Notes under the pieces: model-generated
The model's database searches: none
What the model was told of the DNA's origin: nothing
The model's input: only the letters and a program-made list of their open reading frames with translations
Source: Ooceraea biroi
Lineage: Eukaryota > Arthropoda > Insecta > Hymenoptera > Formicidae
Direction: 5' to 3'
Length of the DNA stretch: 64,000 nt
NCBI RefSeq assembly: GCF_003672135.1
Contig: NC_039514.1
Location: 7,801,787-7,865,786 of the forward strand
Made by a program: the position numbers and the translations under genes
Shown here: one piece after another, positions 1-12,200 of the stretch
Numbering within the stretch: position 1 is the first letter of the stretch
Layout of the letters: each line of letters starts with the position of its first letter

Positions 1-44
1 AAATGATAGAAATTAATTTATTTTACGCATGTGTCGCGCATCAG

Positions 45-260
45 GCGCAAGCCGCATTGATGTACGACGCCGTGTTCGTCCTGATTGAAGCCTTCAACAA
101 ATTCCTGAGGAAGAGGAGCGATAAAAGTAATACGAGACGAATAGTAGCTTCTGGCAGCAGCCAGCTCATGAACGGGACGAAATTCTTGGACTGCAACAGC
201 AATCGCACCTGGGTCACCCCATGGGAATACGGCGACAAGATCTCCAAGTTCTTAAGAAAG
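45..260 (+). CDS. GluR exon: end of amino-terminal domain
   Basis: First receptor exon in the window, phase 0 to phase 0, 72 residues starting AQAALMYDAV after a CAG acceptor at 42-44 and ending KFLRK before GTGAGT. The AALMYDAV and WVTPWE blocks are characteristic of the membrane-proximal part of AMPA receptor amino-terminal domains. Two NxT/S-type sites (NGT, NRT) are candidate N-glycosylation sites. Confidence 0.88.
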
Positions 261-3200
261 GTGAGTGAATATCGTTAATGAAATATCATTAATGACAACG
301 GCACGCGTATAATTTCTCCATAATTGTTTGCGGATTAAGTTGAAGTGTGTAAGCACACGATAATTATCCATTTATCGTCATTTATGATTCTTTACGCTTT
401 ATGATTCTTGGAATTGAATTATCATTGAACATTGTACGTTGAATTAAGTAAATACGCGGATTAAATACATAACTGCTGCTGTTGCTACAGATTACAAATT
501 TGGTATCTCTATTATGTATGAACGAGTCGGTAGGTACTGCGTTATCAGATTCGATTGCATTATTCAGATTTATATTTCAATAATGCGAACGATAATCGCG
601 CAATCGCGTGTCGGTCGCGAGTGTAGGCAATTTATTTTCAAATTCCCGAGACGCGAACGTAGGAGGACGGGGATACTCAATGTGTTGCGAAATACCGTGG
701 CGACCGAAATTGCCACGGACCCTTCTCGACGTATCTCTGCTCCTGACAGTAATTGGCGGTTATTCCGACTCCAGCGGAATTCCTGCGTTCGCGTCAAATA
801 GTCCCTCTCTTCCCCGCCGTCTTCCGCCCTTACATACACATACCGTTTTGCATCCCCCTTTTTCGCTCTTTAATCTGCTAGGACTTTGACGATTTGTCAT
901 GTCAAGGCTGAACTCTGACCGGGAACGAAAAAATGTTGCAAAAAGTTAATTCGATATTCATGAGACATCCTGACAAACGGTCATTCTTGCCACGGGCACG
1001 TTATTAACATCTATTTATCCGTAGGTCGAGATTGAGGGGTTGACGGGCGAGATACGGTTCAACGATGATGGCCGACGACAGAATTACACGCTTCACGTAG
1101 TCGAGATGACTGTCAACAGTGCTATGGTTAAAGTGAGTTCTTCGTGCTATCATTACATCTTTATAAAACTAATCAGTGCTGAGTGATTAATGTACTGCAT
1201 ATGCCACGTGATCCAAAGTTTGGAATAGAAATTTAATTCTGCATGCTCAAATTAATTTTTCTAGGTCGCCGAGTGGACCGACGAGGGCGGTTTTCAAGCT
1301 ATAGCCGCGAAATACGTGCGACTCCGTCCGCATGAAATCGAGAAGAACAGAACCTACATTGTTACTACAATACTGGTATAACTAAGTTGCTTGGAGTTCT
1401 CCGATTAATTTATACGCAATTCAGATCAACCATGCTATAACGCTAACATTTTAATTTTGTTTATGTAGGAGGAGCCCTATATAATGAGGAAGATGTCGGA
1501 TACAGGTGAAGCATTAGTCGGAAACGACAGTTACGAGGGGTATTGTAAAGATTTAGCTGATCTCATCGCCAAGAAGCTGGGCATATCATGTAAGTTGGCG
1601 ATGATAAATTAATCGTTATTACAAAATCTCTTTGCATTTTTTAAAATTATATCGACATAGGTAAAATCATTACAAAGTGACTAAATAACTACAAAGAACT
1701 CAATGAATTACACACAGGTGTAATTTCAGCACAGGTGTGCGAACACGTGATAAATTTACGTGTGATATGAATATTCTCAAAGAGAACGTAATTATATACA
1801 TGTATCAAATTAATACTCGATAATGACAATTAAAATGCATTCGCACAATTTATCACAGTTAATATAATTTACACGTATTTATGAGTTATTGTAAATTATG
1901 GGTCGCGCAATCAAATACAATAAACGTAAGTTATTTTTTCCTTCATTAAAAGCTGGTGGAAAATGTCGCGAAATATTTTTTCACGTAGGTTACACGTGCA
2001 TCTGTTCAGTATTTATTTAGTGCGCACCGACGTCTAGTGCCGGCGAGCAACGACGAGAGGAAAGAACCATGGTCCTGGCTTCGGTAGTTTTTCTTGACGA
2101 CGGCGCGCGCGCTTCCGAGTAATTTCTAATTATTAATGCTAACGACTCTCATTTAACTCGTGCAAGAATTAATAATCCACACAGGAATTATGCTTTCACC
2201 ACCAGGGAAATTCGCCCCACCCTTGTCAAGTACCTAAAAGACGTAACGAAGCCTCTTCCCGCGCGCGCGCGGAATCGATAATGGAAAAACTTCCGCGCGG
2301 AAGAAATGCTGTTTCGCGCGCCCGGTAAAGTACTTTCTTACGAATTTTCAGACGAGCTGCGGATCGTGAAGGACGGAAAATATGGCACGGAAAACCCGGA
2401 CGTCCCGGGCGGTTGGGACGGCATGGTCGGGGAGCTTATCAGAAAGGTAAGTTCCGGTAATTTCGTTGTACCCGCCGCATCCCCGACGCGCGCGCGCGCA
2501 TACGGCACCTTTTTTTCTCCCCGAAAACCGGTATCCCCGGAAGTTTATCCGCGGATAGAGATGCTCCGAGTAATTGAACGCGGCTCCTAGAGAGGCGGCT
2601 ATTGATCGCTGCGCGGTCGTAGTCGATCTGGGACCACGAAGAAGCTGTTTTATCGTTCGACAGCGAGTTCGAACCTGCTCCACTAGATGCCCCGAGCTTG
2701 CAAGCTCCGTCAAACCACCCCAATTTTAAACCCCATCTGGCGAGAGCTTAGGACAAGCCGAAAGCCCTTGAGCTTCCCGCGACACCTCATGTAGGTACGC
2801 GCGCTCCCGCGCTGTCGCAGAGATACTCAGGATAAGGATAAGGACGATGGAATCGTAAAATCGGCAAATCCGCCATGATTTGCAGAAGCTTGCAGCTTGC
2901 AGCTGCATTCGTATTTTTTAATGCTAACATTTACATTAATCGTTAATCATTCCGCTTGATTTGCAGGAGGCCGACATAGCAATCGCTCCCATGACTATCA
3001 CCTCCGAACGAGAACGCGTGATCGACTTTAGTAAACCGTTCATGTCCCTCGGCATCAGCATCATGATAAAGAAACCCATCAAACAGAAACCCGGGGTCTT
3101 CAGCTTCCTGAATCCGCTGAGCAAGGAGATCTGGGTGTGCATTATTTTCTGCTACATGGCAGTCTCCATCGTCCTGTTTATCGTGTCAAGGTAAGGAATC

Positions 3201-6200
3201 TTTATCCAAAAATTGCAAGATTTTTACGAGAACAAGGATAAGAAAGGTACGGGAGTAAGAAAAATATTTGTTGATTAAGTACAATACATTATGTAAGACA
3301 GAGATCGTTTAGCTGTTTATTACTTTTGCCTTTCAATAAAATAGTATAAGTAATAATTTATTATCTTTGCCTTTCAACGCGTTCAAACGAGAATACGTTT
3401 GCATTAAATTCCACGAATTATTGATTCAGCAGCTGAAATATTAAATGTTAACTGTGGAAAGGTGAAATAATGCGTTCCAACGAAACGTGTAATCGTTAAG
3501 TTACGTTAATCACGAAATCACATGAACAACGGTAATTAGAACGTCCATACACCGGGAGCTTTATCATCCACATTTTTCCTGACCGTGTAGGCCTCGGCGC
3601 TCTCTGCCACGCAGTTACGTGTCGAGGCGCGGCAATTACGAGTGCATTTATCGTGCGATGCGGGCAGCAGATTACATCGCGACGCGGTATACTCGCCGCA
3701 TTTTTTTATCCCCGCGCTCTACATATTCGCAGATATATTTCTTATCGCGCGGGCTGTCACGATCGGCCGAAGTATCCGCTTGATATCCGTCCAATTATTC
3801 GCGATACTAACGCAGCAACGTTTAAGGATAAGCGGTCGCGCTCCAACATTGCAGCCGAGCAAGCTGAGTAATTGACGTGTGCGGGCGGTCGCGAATTATC
3901 TCCGAGCATTTGCGAGAGCCCGAGCGCGAGCGTTTTCAGTCGCTTAACGAGGACGTAATGAGCGAGCGGGGAAAGTTTCCAGATAGTCCCTTAATTAATG
4001 AGACTCTTTAAACGCCGTCTGGACGAGATCTTCCGCTTCCCCGTACGATCGGCCCACGACGATACGACGCGACGCGACGCGCGCGTTATATTACTCGGCG
4101 GATACGACCGAGTCGAAAGTAGGATTAATATCGTTACTTTTGAAGCATCGTCTTTTGTAGAGCGACTTTTCGACGACAGAGGCTGGTTAGCTCAAAAATA
4201 CATCTATTACCTCCGCCATCGTAAAGTTCGAAACTGTTCGCGCGCCCGTACGGATATCGGCAGGCCGCTATCGATTGTGCATACGCTGCCGTAAAACAGT
4301 GTACCATATTTATTCACATGATCGGCTACGATGTATAATCTCACCGCGTTTGCACACAGTATAATATCGCGTTGTTATTTTTGAGACATGTAATTATTAA
4401 TTATTATAATATTCATATAATATTATATTCCATTATTAATAATTATATCCGATATAATATCTATACATATTTGCACATGTACAGTTTTCAATCACAAAGT
4501 AATTCAAAATATTCGAGTCATCTTCGAGTTTCGACATTTTTTTATCGTTTTATGTTGCTCGAGGAAGAACGAAATACGACTCTAAAATTTTTGCATTTTT
4601 CTTCGATACTGTGTAGATTCTCGCCGTATGAATGGAGAGTTCTAACGATTAGCGGTAGCACGGACTCGGCTATTAGTGGACGAAACGATCCCAGTTTGCC
4701 GCATCCGCACACGCCGCAAGGTTCACCCCACATACCAACTTCCAGCATGGCCAACGACTTCAGCATCGTAAATAGCCTGTGGTTCGCTCTGGCGGCGCTT
4801 ATGCAACAGGGCTGCGATATCTGGCCCAGGTAAACATGGCGCGTTATTAATTTCCGGCGGCAATTAACATCCGATCATGAAGAGGCTCCACGAACGCTTC
4901 GAATTCGACGTTCAGCTTCTTCTAATTGGCGGATTTTTAATCGCCAGCTCGCGTATTCGCATCGCGTACTTTTTAACTTTAATTATCGTAATGGTTAACG
5001 CGCCGAGAAATCTCCACATTTCGATTATCGTGTTATAAATTGCGCGATAATTATACCGTATCGCGATATTCAAAAACGAATTGTACTTTAGCTCTAAAAT
5101 GTGTGCCCTGCCATTTTCACGTTTCGCTGATTGCCGCTGTGATTGTATTACCATTTTTCAACAGCGTGGAATTTTATCCCCTTTGACAAATATTAATGTA
5201 ATACGTAAAATCTGTTTTTTCAGCTTTTAGTCAATCGAAATTTCATTTAAGTTTTAATTATCGGCATATTCGATGTGTGACAAATTAAAATAAATTTGCG
5301 ACCCCGTATCTCGCAGCAATCTCACTCTTACCGAGCGTTTCAGCGTTTTTTTAATTAATACCTTAGCGTAAGGGAGGATTCGCGTATCAAGCGTGCGAGA
5401 CCGTGAAATCTCGCGATTCAGCCGGGGATTTGGGTAGGTCCAGATATTTATTTCGAGAGTGGATGCGAATCCGCGAGGAGGCTGGAGGCGAAAGAGAGCG
5501 GAGAAAGAAGGAAGCGAGCCGGCGCGGCGCGCGCGCAAGTGGCTCCCACGTTCTTCTCGGCTAATTATAGCCGCCCACTCTTGCCTCCCTCCGTTTCCGT
5601 TTCCGCAGTATAAGCGCAGGTAAGTACATAAAGGCACAAGGAGAATAGCTCCCTTTACCCGGGACAGGTCGAGCGTACAGCCCGGTAATAGGATGAATCG
5701 GGTAAGATTCTAAGGGCTCCCCGGTCGACGTTTAAAATCTCTCGTGTAAATTGTTAAAGCGCCTCGCGAGTACGCGCGCGCGCGTGGACGTTTGGCTTAA
5801 AAAGCTCTTGCCGGCATCTCGGGAGGCACGTTCGCATTAAATGCCGGGCCAAAATAAATGATCTTAATGAACGGTCGCAGGCCTCGGTTTCGCAGGCCAA
5901 TTATTTTACTCCACGCGCTAAGTGAATAAAAAGAAGTCCATTCGCTCGTGCATTAATCTCAGTATATAATACAGAATCGATCGGAGCGACGAGAGATTGG
6001 TACTCTGGGACAATCTGGGTATGCGTGCCCGGTATCTTGAGCTAAAATCTTTCATTCGGCTAATGATCTGTGCGTTACATTCGTTGCCAAAGGCCCGCGC
6101 GCGCGCACGATTACTGCAAATACATAAATCACACGTTGTGTCTCTTGTGCCTGCGAGCATACGCCATTATATTCTCGCGATAAATACGCGTTATCGTCAT

Positions 6201-9200
6201 CGGGACCGTCATTATACTCTCGTTAGCAAACATTCCAATCGCGCTTATCGTGCGCACTGCTTTGTTCATGCTACGAGTACCCATACCGCGATTTACGCTA
6301 TTCATCAAGATCGACAATGTAGCACAATCGAACTGTATCCGTTCTTGATGCCATAAAGCACTGGCGCAAGCACAGATTGAGCCTGGCTCGGCCAGCAAAA
6401 CGATTACATCTCGAATTACATTAATTAAGATTGACTGTGCAATTTGCGCAAGAAGGACAAAAAATCAGATCAACATTCGTAATAAAATTGGCGACCTTAT
6501 CGTGCATTGTGTAATTTAGATCGGCCTCATAATCGCCCGACGATTATGGCCGTGCGAGGCCGCAAGTCATTTGAATAAAGCGTGCCGCACGTGCAGAAAT
6601 TCCGGACGCGACACATGCATCGACTATGCATTTGCTCGCGCATCTTTCAATACTTTATAACCTTTTATTAAACTTTTTGTGTTTGCACATCTTTGTCGTA
6701 CGATGTTTATTTAATTTCGTAAAATTAGATCGATAGCAAGATCAATGAATGATTATCATAAAATGGACAGCACTGAAAAAGAATTCTTTCAATAATTGTG
6801 CATGAATTAAAATATAAAAAGTAAAAAAATGACGATAAATAAATCAAATTAGAAATAGAGCAAAACTCTTCTCTCTGTTAATTAAAGGGTTATAAATTAT
6901 GAGAAGAATCTGTAAAAGTTCCAAGGATCCAAGGATCCAAGAGAACTTTTCTCCGCTCTCAGAGAGCTCAATAGATTTTACATTTTTAATTTAACTGTTC
7001 TTCAAACTTGACGCAATATTTGCGCAATTCGTTCGGCTTTAATCGCCTCTTTCAACCTTTAATATTTATTGGGAAACGTACGCGTTCTGACAATTTTTCG
7101 TTATCAAAAGTTCAAGGCATTATGGTAATTTTTAAAGTGAACGAAAGCCGCTGCTCTCTCTCTCTCTCTTTCTCTGTGAGAGATGTACGGTTAGCGCCAC
7201 TTCGAAATGTTCTCGTACAGTATATTTCTCGGGCTATAACGCTGCCGGTTAGATAACGATTTCGAGCAAACACTTCAGGCTGCAGACAAGTGCCACATCT
7301 ATAAACAAAGCATAATTTGCTCGCATATTCAAAACATTGTAGCTGGATGGGAGTCCAGCATGAATAGAATATTCGCAGTGCTATGTATGTTGTGCTTTAA
7401 AGCACGCTGCGCGATAGTGCGATAGGATTCAAATCACACTACTTGTTTCGTCGAGTGTTTAATTAAAAATTCGTCACACGCGCAATTGACGGACATCACG
7501 ATCGACTATCTTCATAAAACATCATGATGTTTCCGTTCTCGTTCATCCAGTCTCGGACGAGATATCAATTACGTGCACTATTAATTCTCTTATTTATCGC
7601 AGTTTCTATATATTTTTTTATATTTATTGAGATTTTGCTGCCACGTGCCGAAATTAATGCCGCACTAACTCTTTATAACACGTATATTCAACAACGTTGC
7701 CCCACAAAATTGCGTACATCCCCATGTAGCCGCAACAAAAGTGAACGTCACGAGCGCGCGCGTTTTGTCGTTTACGCGAAGCATACCTCGTGCTCACTCC
7801 AAAACTGGGTCTCAATTAATTTACATTTGGCTGTATCCAGTGCGCCACCCCATTCTGGTAGCCCTCTTGATTAATGGTTTAAATATTCGCGCAGTGGCGA
7901 TATGAATTGTAAATTTCGTGGAATCCGCGCGGGTGGCCATCGTCCCTGTCCTCCTCCTCCTCCGCCTCCTCCTCTGCTTCCTCGTCTCTCCCCACAATTC
8001 TCTTCCTCTCCTCCTTCGATTACCCTCTCACTAGCCCACTCTCGATGCTCATCTTCCGCAAATCCGACCGGATCCGACGTGAGAACACGTAATTAAGCCG
8101 ATGGATACCCATCAGATTTCGGAGCTGGCGAGCATTGCAGCAATTGCAAAGAATTTTTTATGGTAGACCAAACGCAGATGTATTAAATATAGTTTATTTA
8201 ATCCTAAATCACAGTGCGTAGCGCGCTCAAATTCGTCGCGATGCGAAAAAGAAGAGCGTTTGGCACATATTTCTATTCAAATGCTGCATTCAAATTTATA
8301 TTACATTTTATATTCATAAAATATTTAATACCATACGCTTTTCACATATAACTCTTTTTATATATATATATCATATTCAGTGTGTGCATTCATGTCCAGC
8401 GTGCTATCATGTCCATTGCACGCACTCACAGCATTGTTTGCTATCTCTTTGAAAGTAACGGCTCCCATATGATTCATTTAACAGATCCATATCCGGGCGC
8501 ATCGCGAGCAGCGTCTGGTGGTTCTTCACCCTGATTTTGATATCCTCGTACACCGCGAACCTCGCCGCGTTTCTCACCGTCGAGAGAATGATCACGCCAA
8601 TTAACTCGGCCGAGGATCTGGCGGCACAAACGGAGGTCCAATACGGCACCCTCGCTCACGGCTCCACTTGGGATTTTTTTCGAGTGAGTATTCGCGATCC
8701 CCGTCACCATAATTCCTAGACTAATTCCGGGTGTGTCTATATTCTAAATCTCAACGTACGGCATTGCGTGGCGGATCTCTGCATTCACCTGATCTCTTCA
8801 CAGAAATCTCAGATCAGCCTGTACAGCAAGATGTGGGAGTTCATGAACTCGCGGAAGCACGTGTTCGTGAAGTCGTACGAGGAGGGAATACGACGAGTGC
8901 GAACGAGCAAGGGCAAGTACGCGCTTCTGATCGAGAGCCCGACGAACGATTACGTCAACGAGCGGGAGCCCTGCGACACGATGAAAGTCGGCAGGAACCT
9001 CGATGCCAAGGGATTCGGGATCGCGACGCCGTTAGGCTCTCTTCTCAAGTGAGTTCTCGTTACAATCTCGAAACCTCTCACGTGGTATATATTAGGGGTG
9101 TGATTTAGTTTTGAGGGTTTTTTTGCTCAAAAACGCATGTATTTAAATATGATAATGAATGAATACCTTAATCAAAATATTTTCTTTCGTTTTCTATAAC

Positions 9201-12200
9201 TTTTTCCCATCTTTCTGGCAAGAGATGGATTCCACCACGATAAAATGACTCTTCTTGTGAGTTGATCCATTCGTCGACGAATTTTCGCACTTCTTCCAAA
9301 TTATGAAAGTGTGTATCCTCTAAAGCGTGTTGCATCAACCGGAACAAATAATAATCGCATGGAGCAATGTCCGGAGAATACGCGGGGTGCGGTAAGACTT
9401 CCCATTCAAGGTCTAACAGTGTTTGTTTCACTGATAACGCAACGTCAGGTCGAGCGTTGTCACGAAGAAGAATCACTTTCCGTCGTTTACTCGCAATTGG
9501 TGGTCGTTTTTGGTCCGATGCTTGCTTCAACTTGTACAATTGGTGTCGATAACGATCAGCCGTGACAGTCTCGTGCGGATTTAACAGCTCATAGTACACT
9601 ATCCCACCAAATACAGAGCATTACTTTTGAACCGTCAATATTGCGTCTCGGAGTGGATGTTGATGGTTCGCCTGGACCCACCCATGATTTTCTGCGTTTC
9701 GGATTATCAAAATAGATGCACTTTTCATCCCCAGTAACAATCCGAGACAAAAGACTCTTCTTTTTGTGCCTGCCGATCAACGAAATGCAAATGTTCAACC
9801 GGTTCGCAATGGCACTTTCCGATAATTCATGTCGAACCCATTTCCCTTCTTTCTGAATTTTTCCCATTTCATGTAAATGTTTGGTAACTGTTGTACGATC
9901 AACATTTAATGCTCTGGCAAGAGATGGATTCCACGACGATAAAATGACTCTTCTTTTGAGTCGATCCATTCGTCGACGAATTTTCGCACTTCTTCCAAAT
10001 TATGAAAGTGTGTATCCTCTAAAGCGTGTTGCATCAACCGGAACAAATAATAATCGCATGGAGCAATGTCCGGAGAATACGTGGGGTGCGGTAAGACTTC
10101 CCATTCAAGCTCTAATAGTGTTTGTTTCACTGATAACGCAACGTCAGGTCGAGCGTTGTCACGAAGAAGAATCACTTTCCGTCGTTTACTCGCAATTGGT
10201 GGTCGTTTTTGGTCCGATGCTTGCTTCAACTTGTACAATTGGTGTCGATAACGATCAGCCGTGACAGTCTCATGCGGATTTAACAGCTCATAGTACACTA
10301 TCCCACCAAATACAGAGCATTACTTTTGAACCGTGAATATTGAGTCTCGGAGTGGATGTTGATGGTTCGCCTGGATCCACCCATGATTTTCTGCGTTTCG
10401 GATTATCAAAATAGATCCTCTTTTCATCCCCAGTAACGATCCGAGACAAAAGACTCTTCTTTTTTTGCCTGGCGATCAACGAAATGCAAATGTTCAACCG
10501 GTTCGCAATGGCACTTTCCGATAATTCATGTCGAACCCATTTCCCTTCTTTCTGAATTTTTCCCATTTCATGTAAATGTTTGGTAACTGTTGTACGATCA
10601 ACATTTAATGCTCTGGCAAGAGATGGATTCCACCACGATAAAATGACTCTTCTTTTGAGTCGATCCATTCGTCGACGAATTTTCGCACTTCTTCCAAATT
10701 ATGAAAGTGTGTATCCTCTAAAGCGTGTCGCATCGACCGGAAGAAATAATAATCGCATGGAGCAATGTCCGGAGAATACGCGGGGTGCGGTAAGACTTCC
10801 CATTCAAGCTCTAATAGTGTTTGTTTCACTGATAACGCAACGTCAGGTCGAGCGTTGTCACGAAGAAGAATCACTTTCCGTCGTTTACTCGCAATTGGTG
10901 GTCGTTTTTGGTCCGATGCTTGCTTCAACTTGTACAATTGGTGTCGATAACGATCAGCCGTGACAGTCTCATGCGGATTTAACAGCTCATAGTACACTAT
11001 CCCACCAAATACGGAGCATTACTTTTGAACCGTCAATATTGCGTCTCGGAGTGGATGTTGATGGTTCGCCTGGATCCACCCATGATTTTCTGCGTTTCGG
11101 ATTATCAAAATAGATCCTCTTTTCATCCCCAGTAACGATCCGAGACAAAAGACTCTTCTTTTTTTGCCTGGCGATCAACGAAATGCAAATGTTCAAATGG
11201 CACTTTCCGATAATTGATGTCGAACCCATTTCCCTTCTTTCTGAATTTTTCCCATTTCATGTAAATGTTTGGTAACTGTTGTACGATCAACATTTAATGC
11301 TCTAGCAAGTTCTGAAGTGGATTGTGTTGGATTTTCGTCCAATAATGCTTGGAAATCTGCATTTTCAAGCTTTCTTGGTTGTCCCGAGCGTTCTTTGTCC
11401 TTCACATCAGTATCACCACTTTTAAAGCGTCTAAACCAGTATTCACACGTCTTAATTGATGGGGCAGAATCACCATAAGTTTCCACAAGAATTCTATAAC
11501 CCTCAGCCGCAGTTTTCTTTTGATTAAAAAACAAAAGCAACGCATGTCGAAAACGCTGTTTCGGAAGTTGCATTTTTACGATGATATAAACACGACTGTT
11601 ATTGCATCTATTGCTATAATGCTACTAAATGTCATGGATAATGTCAACACTGGAAGAAACAACAGTTATCGGAAACAGCTATTGGAACAAACTGACACTA
11701 CAGCCATCTGTTGCAAAACCCTCAAAACTAAATCACACTCCTAATAATCAACACCTGTTCTTACACGTTGCACCATTTTAAAGAAATTAATTATACGTGA
11801 CGTAAATTAGCGATTTATTTCGCCGGAACAACTTTACACGTCGACTGTTACTTTCCGCGCCTCGTCAGGCGCCGGCGAAGGAGACACTTGATATATTTTC
11901 GTGGAGCAAACAGGAGCGAATAGGTAATTAACAAGGTTTTGTAGTCATCAAGGTGAAACAGAGATCCTACTCTCTTGCGCTGCCACTCCCTTTCGTGCGA
12001 GCACACTTCGTCTTCGTCTCTCCTGAATCTTTTTGCGGTTTCTTGCTCCTCCTGCCGCTGCGTTCGCACATCATTACGCGCAATTAGCATAAAAAAAGCT
12101 CCCGCTCTCTTTTCCGTGCCATTACCCGTTAGGTGACACGTTTACCATACACCAACGTCATTTCGTATCGTGTTTCGACAGCGCATTAGCATCCTCGGTC

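Larger units (their letters stand above)
9092..11744 (-). mobile_element. Mariner element A (DD34D family) with triplicated transposase segment, in a GluR intron
   Basis: Tc1/mariner element flanked by TA (9090-9091, 11745-11746). Terminal inverted repeats begin TTAGGGGTGTGATTTAGTTT and TTAGGAGTGTGATTTAGTTT. It is 2653 bp, whereas the single-unit copy at 23912-25176 is 1265 bp. The excess is two additional copies of a ~699-bp segment (minus a 10-bp deletion in one). It is inserted antisense in the receptor intron, 43 bp after a donor site. The element is defective. Confidence 0.93.

Noticed and set aside
2590..2720. tRNA-like B box (GAGTTCGAACCTG) near 2666
   Set aside because: No matching A box, acceptor stem or cloverleaf could be drawn around it.
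9311..10963. Repeated plus-strand frames (MYPLKRVASTGTNNN type) within mariner A and their equivalents in B and C
   Set aside because: Antisense shadows of the transposase gene, identical in every copy because the transposase DNA is repeated.
9215..11301. Possible CRISPR-like or satellite array from regular ~699-bp spacing
   Set aside because: Units are transposase coding sequence bounded by mariner ends; there are no short repeats and spacers.
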